Shown: positions 53,177-62,145 of the stretch, in pieces
Position numbering within the stretch: the first letter of the stretch is position 1
Layout of the letters: each line of letters starts with the position of its first letter
Source of the DNA: Lachnospiraceae bacterium UBA3762
GTDB lineage: Bacteria; Bacillota; Clostridia; Lachnospirales; Lachnospiraceae
Reading direction: 5' to 3'
DNA: 64,000 nt
Assembly (NCBI GenBank): GCA_002371615.1
Contig: DFGA01000050.1
Location: 1-64,000, forward strand
Program-made: the position numbers and the translations under genes
The notes under the pieces: model-generated
What the model saw: the letters and a program-made list of their open reading frames with translations, nothing else
The model's database searches: none
What the model was told of the DNA's origin: nothing

Positions 53177-54428
53177 CAGCCAGTTTCCCTATGACTTCAT
53201 CTATAGAGATGTTCAGCCGGCTTGCTATTTTTGATATATCGTCGTATTCAAATTTTCTTCTTGATACTCCGTATCCTTCCGATATTTTGACCCCGACCTT
53301 GCCGTAAGGCGAGTCAATTTCTTCGTTCCTTCGTATAAGCGTATATCTTTTGAATATGTTCTGTCTGACCCCAATAGTTGTTGTATATTTAAAAATAAGT
53401 GATACGAATTTGTCGATATCCGCCTCATGACACATAACCGTTATCATAACCCCGGGGCGTGATTTTTTCATTCCGATAGGCACGGTATATACATCCGCAG
53501 CCCCCTCTTCCATAAACTTTGCTGTTGCAAATCCTATTGTCTCCGGTGTCATGTCATCCACATTGCATGAAAGCTCAACGATCCTGTCATTTCCGCCTTC
53601 AGATGTACCGAGGACCGCTCTCACACAGTTTGCGGCAGCGAAATCTTTGGTCCCCATTCCGTAACCGATCTTTTCAGGTGTAATTTCCGGCATACGGGTA
53701 AACCCGTCAACAAAGAACTTAACAAGCGCCGCTCCGGTAGGAGTACACATCTCGCCTTCAATATCACCGGCATAGCATGGTATTCCGGTCAGAATTTCAG
53801 CCGTAGCTGGAGCCGGAACGGGCAAAATCCCGTGAGCACACCTTACTTTGCCAAAGCCCGTGCAAACCGGTGTTGCATATATCCTGTCAACATCAAGCAT
53901 CTCAAGAAGCATGCATACTGCGGTAACATCAGCTACCGCATCCATTGCGCCGACTTCATGAAAATGAACCAGTTCAACACTTTTTCCGTGCACCCTGCTC
54001 TCAGCCCCGGCAATTATATTATATACACTTAAGGCATTCTTTTTAACGCTTTCGGAAACAGGCATGCTGGATATGATATGGCTGATCTCATGCATTCCGC
54101 TGTGTTCATGTTCGTGATGATGATCATGTTCGTGATGGTGATCATCCTCGTGATGGTGATCATGCTCATGGTCGTGGGCATGGGCATGGTCATGATTGCT
54201 CACGTCTGGTTCGTTTTCCACATGACCTGCAACACATACTGTCATGTGGGTACCGCATACCCCGCACTTACTGCTTTTTTGCGCAGTAACTTTCACACTG
54301 TCAAGTCCAAGGGAATTCATTTTATCAATAAACAGTTCTTTACCGTTTTCATCCAGAAGTTCATATAAAGCAGCCGTAAGCATATCGCCGGCTACACCCA
54401 TTCCTAAATCTAAAAACAATGTCTTCAT
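53169..54428 (-). CDS. larC: nickel-pincer cofactor nickel-insertion protein LarC
   Basis: LarC inserts nickel into the pyridinium dithiolate made by LarB and LarE, consuming CTP. The 419-residue protein starts FLDLGMGVAGDMLTAAL. It has a long His/Asp/Glu-rich stretch at about residues 80-110 for nickel storage, then VHFHEVGAMDAVADV and CNVDDMTPETIGFATAKFM. In Lactobacillus plantarum LarC is made from two ORFs by frameshift; here it is one continuous frame. No LarA is in the window, so the client enzyme is elsewhere. Confidence 0.94.
   Translation of the reverse strand: MKTLFLDLGMGVAGDMLTAALYELLDENGKELFIDKMNSLGLDSVKVTAQKSSKCGVCGTHMTVCVAGHVENEPDVSNHDHAHAHDHEHDHHHEDDHHHEHDHHHEHEHSGMHEISHIISSMPVSESVKKNALSVYNIIAGAESRVHGKSVELVHFHEVGAMDAVADVTAVCMLLEMLDVDRIYATPVCTGFGKVRCAHGILPVPAPATAEILTGIPCYAGDIEGEMCTPTGAALVKFFVDGFTRMPEITPEKIGYGMGTKDFAAANCVRAVLGTSEGGNDRIVELSCNVDDMTPETIGFATAKFMEEGAADVYTVPIGMKKSRPGVMITVMCHEADIDKFVSLIFKYTTTIGVRQNIFKRYTLIRRNEEIDSPYGKVGVKISEGYGVSRRKFEYDDISKIASRLNISIDEVIGKLADE
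54103..54174 (-). repeat. 18-bp tandem repeat encoding the LarC histidine-rich loop
   Basis: Four imperfect copies of an 18-bp unit (54103, 54121, 54139 and 54157; most contain TGATCAT) encode six-residue His/Asp/Glu units inside larC. The period is a multiple of three, so copy-number change would keep the frame. Confidence 0.8.
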
Positions 54429-54463
54429 AGATTATTCCCACTTTCTGTCATATTAAAGATTCA

Positions 54464-55213
54464 TCATTTATTGGGATGATTGATCATATTAGCAACATAC
54501 CCGGCTCCGAACCCGTTATCTATGTTCACAACGGAAACACCGCTTGCACAGGAATTGAGCATGGCAAGAAGTGCCGTAAGTCCTTCAAAAGAAGCTCCGT
54601 ATCCGACACTTGTCGGCACTGCAATAACAGGGCAGTCGGCAAGTCCGCCCACAACACTTGCAAGTGCACCTTCCATTCCGGCAATGGCTATAATCACGGT
54701 GGCACTCATTATATCATCAAGGTGCGCCAATAATCTGTGCAGACCTGATACGCCGACATCATAAAGCCTTACAACATCATTGCCGAGGAACTTGGCAGTG
54801 ACTGCAGCCTCTTCAGCAACAGGTATATCACTTGTTCCCGCAGTCGCAACTATGATCTTTCCGATCCCATCGGGTTTATGCATCTGTCCGCATATTGCTA
54901 TACGGGCATCCTCGTAATATTGTATGTTTTCTATATCGGATAATTCCGAATATGCTTCCCGGGAAAGCCGCGTAATCAGTATATTCTCCTGCCCGGACTT
55001 TCTCATTGATGCCACTATTCCCATTATCTGGGCAGCCGTCTTTCCTGCACCGTATATGACCTCGGCACTTCCCTGACGGAGCTTTCTGTGAGTATCAACC
55101 TTGGCAAAATCTATATCATCAAAAGGCATCTCTTTTAGTATAAGAGTTGCTTCCTCAACCGTCATCCTTTTGTCTCTCACATTTTCAAGGATCGTTCTGA
55201 TATCACTGTTCAT
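54464..55213 (-). CDS. larB: nickel-pincer cofactor carboxylase/hydrolase LarB
   Basis: LarB carboxylates nicotinic acid adenine dinucleotide and cleaves off AMP, the first step of the cofactor. The 249-residue protein has a PurE-like fold. The conserved parts are PEVIYGAGKT-type EVIYGAGKTAAQIM, ATAGTSDIPVAEEAA, YDVGVSGLHRLL and AIAGMEGALASVVGGL. It overlaps larE by 11 bp and precedes larC by 35 bp, giving the order larE-larB-larC. Confidence 0.95.
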   Translation of the reverse strand: MNSDIRTILENVRDKRMTVEEATLILKEMPFDDIDFAKVDTHRKLRQGSAEVIYGAGKTAAQIMGIVASMRKSGQENILITRLSREAYSELSDIENIQYYEDARIAICGQMHKPDGIGKIIVATAGTSDIPVAEEAAVTAKFLGNDVVRLYDVGVSGLHRLLAHLDDIMSATVIIAIAGMEGALASVVGGLADCPVIAVPTSVGYGASFEGLTALLAMLNSCASGVSVVNIDNGFGAGYVANMINHPNK

Positions 55214-55955
55214 CTCTTGCTTTCAGATCAAATAGTACAGATCTGTACATACCTCCCAGCTTTTTTAGAATACTGCTCCTGTTTGTTACAAGCAGGGAAA
55301 TCTGCTCACTCCTTATCTGGATGACGGCATCCTCTCCCCGTGTCCTTACACGAAAATCACTAAAGCCAAGCCTTCTCAAAAACTCTTCCGAGTCATCACA
55401 TCTCCTGAGGAGCCTTTCATCTATCCTCTGTCCCGTCATTATTCTGGTGGCAAGACATGCGTAACTGGGTTTATCCCATGTAAAAAGGCCTTCCTCTTTT
55501 GAAAGTCTTCGGATATCCGCCTTCGACAGACCGCATATCCTTAACGGTGAAAGAACTTTCATCTCCGCAAGCGCCTTCATTCCGGGACGGTCACCTTCCT
55601 CATCCGATGCGTTAGTCCCGTCAAGCACACATGTGAAACCGTCGTTTAAGGCGTTCTTTATGATCCCGGAAAAAATAGTCTGCTTACAATAATAGCATCT
55701 GTTGTCGGGATTATTCGCAACTGTTTCATTGCTTAGAATATCAGCTTCTATTGTTTTCATTGTAACGCCAAGCGAAGCGGCCATCTTAACAGCATCGTCG
55801 TATTCAAACTGCGGCTGAAATACTGTTTTAACATAATATGCACATACTCTTTGGGCATACTTTGCTGCCTCGCAAAGAAGATATGCCGAATCCACCCCTC
55901 CGGAAAAGGCAATGGCTACTTCAGGGTATTCTTCAAAAAATGACGATAATTCCAT
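55203..55955 (-). CDS. larE: pyridinium-3,5-biscarboxylate sulfurtransferase LarE
   Basis: LarE is an ATP-pyrophosphatase that adds the two sulfurs of the nickel-pincer cofactor. The 250-residue protein has the PP-loop AFSGGVDSAYLL and the Cys in KPSYACLATRI that is the sulfur donor in sacrificial LarE. A CYYC pair (NRCYYCKQTIF) also occurs, so a cluster-using mechanism cannot be excluded. The ATG at 55955 has AGGG six bases upstream and is preferred to 55961. The gene begins only 15 bases after a terminator hairpin. Confidence 0.94.
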   Translation of the reverse strand: MELSSFFEEYPEVAIAFSGGVDSAYLLCEAAKYAQRVCAYYVKTVFQPQFEYDDAVKMAASLGVTMKTIEADILSNETVANNPDNRCYYCKQTIFSGIIKNALNDGFTCVLDGTNASDEEGDRPGMKALAEMKVLSPLRICGLSKADIRRLSKEEGLFTWDKPSYACLATRIMTGQRIDERLLRRCDDSEEFLRRLGFSDFRVRTRGEDAVIQIRSEQISLLVTNRSSILKKLGGMYRSVLFDLKARDEQ

Positions 55956-55969
55956 AGACATCCCTATAA

Positions 55970-56005
55970 AAAATAAAGGCGGTTTCGCAAAAACAAAACC
56001 GCCTG
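55970..56005 (-). terminator. terminator between membrane-protein pair and larE
   Basis: On the minus strand AGGCGGTTTTG pairs with CGAAACCGCCT and is followed by TTATTTTTT. It lies 10 bases past the upstream stop and 15 before the larE ATG. There is no room for a separate larE promoter after it, so larE may depend on read-through or on a promoter further up. Confidence 0.88.
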
Positions 56006-56014
56006 TTAACGCTG

Positions 56015-56329
56015 TCAGTTGTTTTTGAGCAGGGTCTTTTTGATAACTCCTCTCGGATCTTTAATGAACAATATGGCAAGCCATATTACAAGTCCCAGGG
56101 CGATAACCGATAAACCGAGATACATATCATTTAACATATCGGCTCCGCTTTGCATAAAGTATGCGGCTCCGACCTCGGAATATTCAACGATCGCATCAAC
56201 AAGCCACATTATTGAAGCTCCCCAAAACATAAGGCTAAGCGTTCCAAGCTGCATGGAAGCATCCGGAGCCTTGCTGTACCATACGATCGTACATATTACA
56301 GCAGCAAAAACTGTTAATAAAAGTGTCAT
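56015..56329 (-). CDS. small membrane protein, three helices
   Basis: A 104-residue protein with three hydrophobic segments (about 2-20, 30-52 and 75-97). The middle one, SLMFWGASIMWLVDAI, is Trp-rich, and a basic tail ends it (KDPRGVIKK). I do not recognise a characterised family. The ATG at 56329 lies 1 base past the stop of the other small membrane protein and shares its GGAG site, so the two are made together and probably form a complex. Confidence 0.7.
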   Translation of the reverse strand: MTLLLTVFAAVICTIVWYSKAPDASMQLGTLSLMFWGASIMWLVDAIVEYSEVGAAYFMQSGADMLNDMYLGLSVIALGLVIWLAILFIKDPRGVIKKTLLKNN

Positions 56330-56330
56330 A

Positions 56331-56723
56331 TTATATGTTCTCCTCAACCTTATCTTTTCTGTTTTCTATTGCATGTGACGCAACAACCATTGTGCCCCAT
56401 ATCAAAGTAACAAGAACAGCCATCCCAACTCCGGCAGTACTCATTTCTGCAAGCATATCCGCAGTTTCCCCGTTCTGAACAGCTGTAAGGAACGGAAATA
56501 CAGGATTAACTTCGCCATGCCATACATGCTCAAAAGCAAGAAGCGCACTTCCTCCCCAAAGCATTCTGTTGAGCCACGAAAGTTTTTCGGAAAACTTCAC
56601 TTTGGGAATTTCATTTACGGGTGATTCTTCTTTTACAATCCCCTTTTTCTCTCTGGATTCAACGATTTTCTGTGCAATAGTTGTTACAACGGCTTCAGAT
56701 GCCGGTACTAAAAAACAAGCCAT
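56331..56723 (-). CDS. small conserved membrane protein, His in membrane segments
   Basis: A 130-residue protein. It begins MACFLVPASEAVVTT, a start I have seen in conserved Clostridia proteins of unknown function. A charged stretch of about 25 residues follows, then two membrane segments (about 54-80 and 96-118). The first holds EHVWH and the second SHAIE, so three His lie at or near the membrane and could bind metal or heme; that is inference. GGAGG precedes the ATG. It follows trxA by 47 bp. Confidence 0.7.
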   Translation of the reverse strand: MACFLVPASEAVVTTIAQKIVESREKKGIVKEESPVNEIPKVKFSEKLSWLNRMLWGGSALLAFEHVWHGEVNPVFPFLTAVQNGETADMLAEMSTAGVGMAVLVTLIWGTMVVASHAIENRKDKVEENI

Positions 56724-56770
56724 ATTCCACCTCCAAGAATCAGAATTTCAAAATTATTATATCAGTTTGA

Positions 56771-57085
56771 TTATCCTTCAACAAGTTCAAGCAGTTTTTC
56801 AAGAGGCTGTACTCCCAGAGCCGATGCCGTCTCTTTTCCGCCCTTAAATACCTTGATAGTGGGAATGCTCATTATGTTGAACTGTCCCGCAAGTTCTTCC
56901 TCGTCATCAACGTTTACCTTTCCAACAATATACTTGTCGGAATACTCCTCGGCAAACTTCTCGATAACAGGTCCCATCATCTTGCAGGGGCCGCACCACG
57001 GAGCCCAAAAATCAATGATGACAGGCTTATCTGCCTTTAAAACTTCCTGTTCAAAATTATCCTTGGTAATTGTTAATTCAGCCAT
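56771..57085 (-). CDS. trxA: thioredoxin
   Basis: A 104-residue cytoplasmic disulfide reductant with the active site WAPWCGPCKMM and the cis-proline region MSIPTIKVF. Length and sequence are those of a standard thioredoxin. Its start overlaps the end of the DUF362 gene by 8 bp with an AAAGGAGG site. The neighbourhood (ferredoxin-type protein, two small membrane proteins, larE) suggests a redox role there, not proven. No reductase gene is adjacent. Confidence 0.96.
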   Translation of the reverse strand: MAELTITKDNFEQEVLKADKPVIIDFWAPWCGPCKMMGPVIEKFAEEYSDKYIVGKVNVDDEEELAGQFNIMSIPTIKVFKGGKETASALGVQPLEKLLELVEG

Positions 57086-58244
57086 TTTTTCCTCCTTTAT
57101 CCGGTAAGATCAATTTCTTTTTCATTGTTATCAGTTCATACTCTCTTGTTCCGACTCCGATCTTCTCGGCATGTTCAAGCGTTTCTGCCCATGATGTGTT
57201 CGGATTACTGTTTTGCCATACATTTCCGTGATCGTGGAAATGCTCTTTCGCCATATTATCACCAAGCTGGCTGTTCCTTATAGGCTCAGCCTTCTGGCAA
57301 AGATCAACGCAGGCCATATCAAGTGCAACCGGGTCAAACGATGCAAGCATTCCGATATCCGGAAGTATCGGCGCATCATTTTCACCGTGGCAGTCACAGT
57401 TCGGAGAAACATCGGTGATCAGGCTTATGTGGAAATTCGGACGTCCGCTGACTACCGCTGCCGAATACTCTGCCATCAGTCTCCCGAGCATCTGAGGCGC
57501 ATTGTCATTATTATTCGCTATTGCATCGAAAGCACACGCTCCTATACAGCGGCCGCACCCTTTACATTTATCGGGATCTATAAATGCCTTGTTGTCATCT
57601 CCGTATACTATTGCATCCGACCCGCATTCCTTCGCACATCTTCTGCAGCCCCTGCACTTATCGGTTATTACATGAGGCTGTCCGAAATTATGCTGCTGCA
57701 TCTTACCCGCACGGCTTCCGCAGCCCATTCCAATGTTCTTGATAGCGCCACCGAATCCCGCCTGCTCGTGCCCTTTGAAATGATTGAGGGATATGAATAT
57801 ATCGGCATCCATTACAGCCCTTCCGATATATGCCTCTTTGCAGTATTCCCCGTTAGGCACAGGAACCGTTATATCATCCGTGCCCCGAAGTCCGTCCGCG
57901 ATTATAATCTGGCATCCTGTCGTGATCGTATTAAACCCGTTGATATTCGCACAATCCAGATGTTCCAGGGCATGTTTACGGCTGCCGGGATATAATGTAT
58001 TACAGTCAGTCAGAAAAGGCATTCCGCCTTTTTCCTTAACGACATCAGCAACAGCTTTTGCATAATTCGGACGAAGATAAGCAAGATTGCCCAGTTCTCC
58101 GAAGTGCATCTTGATAGCCACAAACTTACCATCCATGTCTATGGAGCCGATACCGGCAAGTTTAATAAGCTTTTGAAGCTTTACGGTCAGGCTTACATCA
58201 AGTTGTGTCCTGAAATCGGTAAAATAAACTTTTGATTTTTCCAT
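57078..58244 (-). CDS. DUF362 protein with two 4Fe-4S ferredoxin motifs
   Basis: A 388-residue protein of the DUF362 family. The N-terminal domain starts KVYFTDFRT and has AIKMHFGELGNLAYLRP. NHFKGHEQAGFGGAIKNIG is the family block. Two ferredoxin motifs follow (CRGCRRCAKECGSDA and CKGCGRCIGACAFDA). It probably moves electrons, but the reaction is unknown. The ATG at 58244 has AAGGG upstream; a longer frame is rejected. It leads a unit with thioredoxin and two small membrane proteins. Confidence 0.88.
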   Translation of the reverse strand: MEKSKVYFTDFRTQLDVSLTVKLQKLIKLAGIGSIDMDGKFVAIKMHFGELGNLAYLRPNYAKAVADVVKEKGGMPFLTDCNTLYPGSRKHALEHLDCANINGFNTITTGCQIIIADGLRGTDDITVPVPNGEYCKEAYIGRAVMDADIFISLNHFKGHEQAGFGGAIKNIGMGCGSRAGKMQQHNFGQPHVITDKCRGCRRCAKECGSDAIVYGDDNKAFIDPDKCKGCGRCIGACAFDAIANNNDNAPQMLGRLMAEYSAAVVSGRPNFHISLITDVSPNCDCHGENDAPILPDIGMLASFDPVALDMACVDLCQKAEPIRNSQLGDNMAKEHFHDHGNVWQNSNPNTSWAETLEHAEKIGVGTREYELITMKKKLILPDKGGKNG

Positions 58245-58280
58245 TAACAATCCCTTCTGTTCTTGAGAGCTATAAAATGA

Positions 58281-58309
58281 TTTTATTCTATATGGGGACG
58301 CATAACAAG
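58281..58309 (-). promoter_or_regulatory. promoter of DUF362-trxA unit
   Basis: Minus-strand TTGTTA, a 17-bp spacer and TAAAAT, 37 bases before the ATG at 58244. It lies in the gap after the aconitase X operon, where no clear terminator is seen. Confidence 0.6.
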
Positions 58310-58341
58310 TTATTTCTTGCACCTTGCATATTCAAATATTG

Positions 58342-58782
58342 TCAATCACACTCAACTATCCCGCCGTCCCTGACGGTAATCTTCATTCCTGTTTTGACAT
58401 ATTCGAGAAAATCATCTCCGAGACTGTCTATTGTCGGCATTTTGGCATCGGTCCATATATCGGATAAGAGAACCCCTGCCGCCCCTATCGAATCGATAGG
58501 CTTGGAAAACAGCATACATGCCGGCTGACGCCCGTAATCCGATGCCGTATACAATATCATTCCGCCGGTTGTCGAACCGATTGTCTGAGGAAGGCAAAGG
58601 GCAACACCTGCCATGGGCTTCTTGTACAGATCAGGATTGTTCTGATCCGAGCATGTAGCCTTCTTGTCGCCTGTTAGAAAGCTTGTCTGATAACTTGCAA
58701 GCGTATTAAATCCGTCGTGTGAAACAAGCGCCTCGGCAGTACATTCTCCCGGAACGATCACTCTTCCCTTAAACTCTCTCAT
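58342..58782 (-). CDS. aconitase X swivel (small) subunit
   Basis: A 146-residue swivelling-domain protein of the DUF126/AcnX small-subunit family: GRVIVPGECTAEALVS, PQTIGSTTGGMILY and a PACMLFSKPIDSIGAAG-type strand. It docks with the large subunit encoded just upstream to close the active site. GGAGG precedes the ATG at 58782, and the two genes share one base. Separate subunits are one of the two known AcnX layouts. Confidence 0.9.
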   Translation of the reverse strand: MREFKGRVIVPGECTAEALVSHDGFNTLASYQTSFLTGDKKATCSDQNNPDLYKKPMAGVALCLPQTIGSTTGGMILYTASDYGRQPACMLFSKPIDSIGAAGVLLSDIWTDAKMPTIDSLGDDFLEYVKTGMKITVRDGGIVECD

Positions 58783-60056
58783 TACTTGCCACCTCCGCAA
58801 ATTATAGGTAAAATCCTGTCATCCTCATAGAAACGGCATGAGGTATATGTCCTTAGTTTATTTGAATTGGTGATGATCGGAGTGCTGTGAACAAGCGGAT
58901 TGTCACAATACATAAGCGGACATATGTAACTGATCGTCAGTCCGATCTCTTTGGCGCGTCTTTCTTCTTCGGTGCCTTCTATTGATCTGAGTACCCCGGG
59001 TGCTGATGTCAGTACCGTAGGAATAACGGGTTTGCTATGGTTATTCTTCTTAAGGGCATCATATATTTTATTGATCCATCCGCAAAGTTCCGATCTTGTC
59101 AGATGAGGACATCCTATAAAGCACATCTTGGGCTTTGCGTCGGGATTTTTCCATATAACGGGATAACTGTCTATAACACGCTGTATCTCCGCGTCATCAA
59201 TTACATATGTCTTCGCATCATCCGCAATTAACGCTTCGCCGGACTCAACCGCCTCCGGTGTCAGTTTATCTATGTGATACAGTCCTACCGCCCCGTTTGA
59301 TGCGGTTGCCGCTCCGAAGTTCTTAAGATAAGCGCATACATCATCGGTAAGTTCCTCTCCTAAGTATTCGGACAGACCGAACACATACGGAACATCCTCC
59401 ATTACCTTCATTCCTATAGCGGATCCAAGAACCTGAGCCGAAGGAAGCGCGGAGGTTTTGAGTTCTACACGCCACGTAGCCTTCCGGCCTTCGTCAGTCA
59501 GAAGTCCGAACTTCGGAACAAACCCAAGGATCGATCCGAACAGTTCGATTATTCCCGAATTACGGTTACATCTGGCTCCCAGTACGGAATTGGCGTATAC
59601 AACAGCAGAGCTTTCCGCCCAGCTGAGAATGTCTCCTTTTTTCGGCTTATTCCCCTGCTCATCAAAATAGCATGCACACGAAAAACCATCCTCGCTTAAC
59701 AGACCGAGCTTTTTTAACTGCTCCTCGTATTCATCCTGCATAGAATACATAAACTTTTTAAATACAAGGTCTTTGATCGGACCCGAGGGTACATTTTTAT
59801 CCAAAGGCCTCGGATCCATGGTGAACTTCTGCTTCGAAGTAACACCAGCCCCGATCAGTTCATCCATAAGCTTATATACCGGATGAATAACCTTTAATCC
59901 GAAACTGGTAACAAGGTGCCCGTATTCTCCGGTCACCGGTATCATTTCATCCGCCCCAAACAGTTCCCCGTATCTGACAAGCGTCTGCATGACTTTTGCG
60001 TAAGTTTCACCTTTACTGCCGTCATATATGGCCTGTTGTTCTTCTGTGAGTTTCAT
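58782..60056 (-). CDS. aconitase X catalytic (large) subunit
   Basis: A 424-residue DUF521 protein. AcnX enzymes are dehydratases; known ones act on cis-3-hydroxy-L-proline in bacteria or phosphomevalonate in archaea. Conserved parts are PVTGEYGHLVTSFG, YANSVLGARCNRNSG and CFIGCPHLTRSEL, with the Cys needed for metal or iron-sulfur binding. The substrate cannot be told from sequence alone. No proline-pathway gene is adjacent; the partner is a flavin-dependent reductase. GGAGG precedes the ATG. Confidence 0.92.
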   Translation of the reverse strand: MKLTEEQQAIYDGSKGETYAKVMQTLVRYGELFGADEMIPVTGEYGHLVTSFGLKVIHPVYKLMDELIGAGVTSKQKFTMDPRPLDKNVPSGPIKDLVFKKFMYSMQDEYEEQLKKLGLLSEDGFSCACYFDEQGNKPKKGDILSWAESSAVVYANSVLGARCNRNSGIIELFGSILGFVPKFGLLTDEGRKATWRVELKTSALPSAQVLGSAIGMKVMEDVPYVFGLSEYLGEELTDDVCAYLKNFGAATASNGAVGLYHIDKLTPEAVESGEALIADDAKTYVIDDAEIQRVIDSYPVIWKNPDAKPKMCFIGCPHLTRSELCGWINKIYDALKKNNHSKPVIPTVLTSAPGVLRSIEGTEEERRAKEIGLTISYICPLMYCDNPLVHSTPIITNSNKLRTYTSCRFYEDDRILPIICGGGK

Positions 60057-60093
60057 TGTATTCCTCCGAATTGTTATAAAATTAGAGCCGGTC

Positions 60094-62145
60094 TCAAATC
60101 TTCATTGCTGTCTCATATGCATCCCATATGACCGTTCTTAAGTTTCCGACCTTCTTGCAGTCTCCGATATAATACGCACTGGTTTCCCCCTTTGTAAGCG
60201 GAGCCGGTATGTATCCGACCGAGCTGATCACCGAATCACACTTGATCGTTATCTCGCCATCCTTTGTCCGGCATACTATTTCTCCATCCCTGACCTCTTG
60301 CAGCATTGTCTCAAGATAGACCGGTGTCTTGTTCAGCGCAAACCACTCACGCAGATAAGAACTGTTAGCAAGACACACTCCGGTCTGGGCAATAAGATCG
60401 TCCTTCATCTCCACGATTATCGGATGCTTCCCGGTAAGAGCCAGTTCATAGGCTATCTCACAGCCGGTAAGACCTCCCCCGATAACTGCGACTGTATTTC
60501 CCACTTCTTTTCCGTTTAGGAATTCACATGCCTCTATAGTTTTGTCAAATCCCGGAACATTGTCGAACACTCTCGGCTTGGCTCCTGTTGCAACTATAAC
60601 GGCATCATACTTCATTTCTTCAAGTGACCTTATTTCGGTACCGAGATGAATGTCTATACCAAGCTTATCCATTTCGCGCCTGTACCACGCAAGAAGCATT
60701 CGGAGTTTTTCCTTATAGCTTTCCGCACTGGCTGCAATAAAAGTTCCTCCCAGCTTGTCCGATTTTTCAAAAATTATAGGATTGTGCCCCCGTAGTTTCA
60801 AAACTCTTGCTGCTTCCATCCCGGCGATACCTCCACCGATGATTCCTACCTTCTTGGGAGACGATGCCTTACGGATGTAATGCTTATCTTTCTGCATGGT
60901 CTCGGCATTTACGGCACACCTTGCAAGTCCGAGGCTGTCAGATAATGACTGGTCATTCGGAACCCCCTTATAATGACACATATTAAAGCATCCGTTATGA
61001 CACAATATACAAGGACGGATATCATCTTCCCTGTCATCAATCAGTTTTGTTATCCATTCCTGGTCAGCCAGGAAATTACGGGCAAACCCGGCACCGTCAA
61101 TTCTTCCTTCCCTTATGGAATCAGCTGCAGCTTCGGGAGATAATCTGCCTGCACAGACAACCGGAATATCCACAAACTTTCTGATGTGCTCAACATCTTC
61201 AAGATTGCAGTTCTCAGGCATATAAATAGGCGGATGTGCCCAATACCATGCATCATAAGTTCCGTTATCACAGTTGAGCATATCGTATCCGGCATCCTGC
61301 AGAAACTTTGCAGCCTTTTCCGACTCTTCCATGTCCCTTCCGACTTCCTTGTAGTCCTCCCCGGGAAGAGCACCTTCCCTGAAGCCTTTTGTTTTGGACA
61401 CAACACTGTATCGAAGAGATACTGGAAAATCCTGACCGCATTCTTTCTTGATCGCCTTAACTATCTCGGCAGCAAAGCGGTACCTGTTTTCAAGACTTCC
61501 GCCGTATTCATCATCACGTTTGTTGACATACGGGAGTGTGAACTGGTCAAGAAGATACCCCTCGTGGACAGCGTGTATTTCCACACCGTCTACTCCTGCT
61601 TCCTGACAAAGCTTTGCGGATCTTGCAAAAGCGTCTATATATTCATGTATCTCTTCAACGGTGAGTGCACGTGAAGGTATCTTATCGGACCATCTGTTGG
61701 GAGATGCACTGGCTGATGCGGTTATCTTGTCAAGATCCATAACAGGCTTTGACAGTATACGCAGCACAGGATTGGTATACAGTGTTTCCATCATCGGTGA
61801 TACGGTAAACGAACGGCCGAATCCGGCTGTAAGCTGTATGAACAGTTTTGCACCCGTCTTATGAAACTTAGGCATCCATTCCGCAAGATCACGATACATT
61901 TTCCTGTTCTTATATAACCATTGTCCGAACATCGGATTATACACCGGCTGGCATCCCGGCAGCACTAGACCGCAATTGTTTTTGGCTACTTCCAATATAA
62001 AATCGGCTCCGGCCTCGTCGAAATGGTTTTTTTCCATCCAGCCGAAAAGATCCGTTCCTCCCATGGAAGTAAGTACAAATCTGTTTTTTATCTCACAGTT
62101 GCCAATCTTCCACGGTGTCAAAAGCACCTCAAGTTCCTTACGCAT
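60094..62145 (-). CDS. Old Yellow Enzyme-type NADH:flavin oxidoreductase
   Basis: A 683-residue reductase like 2,4-dienoyl-CoA reductase, BaiCD and enoate reductases. The FMN barrel comes first (WKIGNCEIKNRFVLTSMGG, then GVEIHAVHEGYLLDQF and LENRYRFAAEIVKA). The 4Fe-4S ligands lie in CILCHNGC and the later ARCAVNAE. The C-terminal half has two nucleotide folds, VGIIGGGIAGMEAARVL and VAVIGGGLTGCEIAYEL. It would reduce an activated C=C or C=O bond with NAD(P)H. It overlaps the kinase gene by 8 bp and is followed by the AcnX genes, suggesting one pathway. Confidence 0.92.
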   Translation of the reverse strand: MRKELEVLLTPWKIGNCEIKNRFVLTSMGGTDLFGWMEKNHFDEAGADFILEVAKNNCGLVLPGCQPVYNPMFGQWLYKNRKMYRDLAEWMPKFHKTGAKLFIQLTAGFGRSFTVSPMMETLYTNPVLRILSKPVMDLDKITASASASPNRWSDKIPSRALTVEEIHEYIDAFARSAKLCQEAGVDGVEIHAVHEGYLLDQFTLPYVNKRDDEYGGSLENRYRFAAEIVKAIKKECGQDFPVSLRYSVVSKTKGFREGALPGEDYKEVGRDMEESEKAAKFLQDAGYDMLNCDNGTYDAWYWAHPPIYMPENCNLEDVEHIRKFVDIPVVCAGRLSPEAAADSIREGRIDGAGFARNFLADQEWITKLIDDREDDIRPCILCHNGCFNMCHYKGVPNDQSLSDSLGLARCAVNAETMQKDKHYIRKASSPKKVGIIGGGIAGMEAARVLKLRGHNPIIFEKSDKLGGTFIAASAESYKEKLRMLLAWYRREMDKLGIDIHLGTEIRSLEEMKYDAVIVATGAKPRVFDNVPGFDKTIEACEFLNGKEVGNTVAVIGGGLTGCEIAYELALTGKHPIIVEMKDDLIAQTGVCLANSSYLREWFALNKTPVYLETMLQEVRDGEIVCRTKDGEITIKCDSVISSVGYIPAPLTKGETSAYYIGDCKKVGNLRTVIWDAYETAMKI

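Noticed and set aside
54103..54174. CRISPR-like or other non-coding repeat array
   Set aside because: The 18-bp units have no spacers, stay in frame and encode the known His-rich loop of LarC.
53169..54428. Programmed frameshift in larC as in Lactobacillus
   Set aside because: The frame is continuous over the whole 419-residue protein, so no frameshift is needed.
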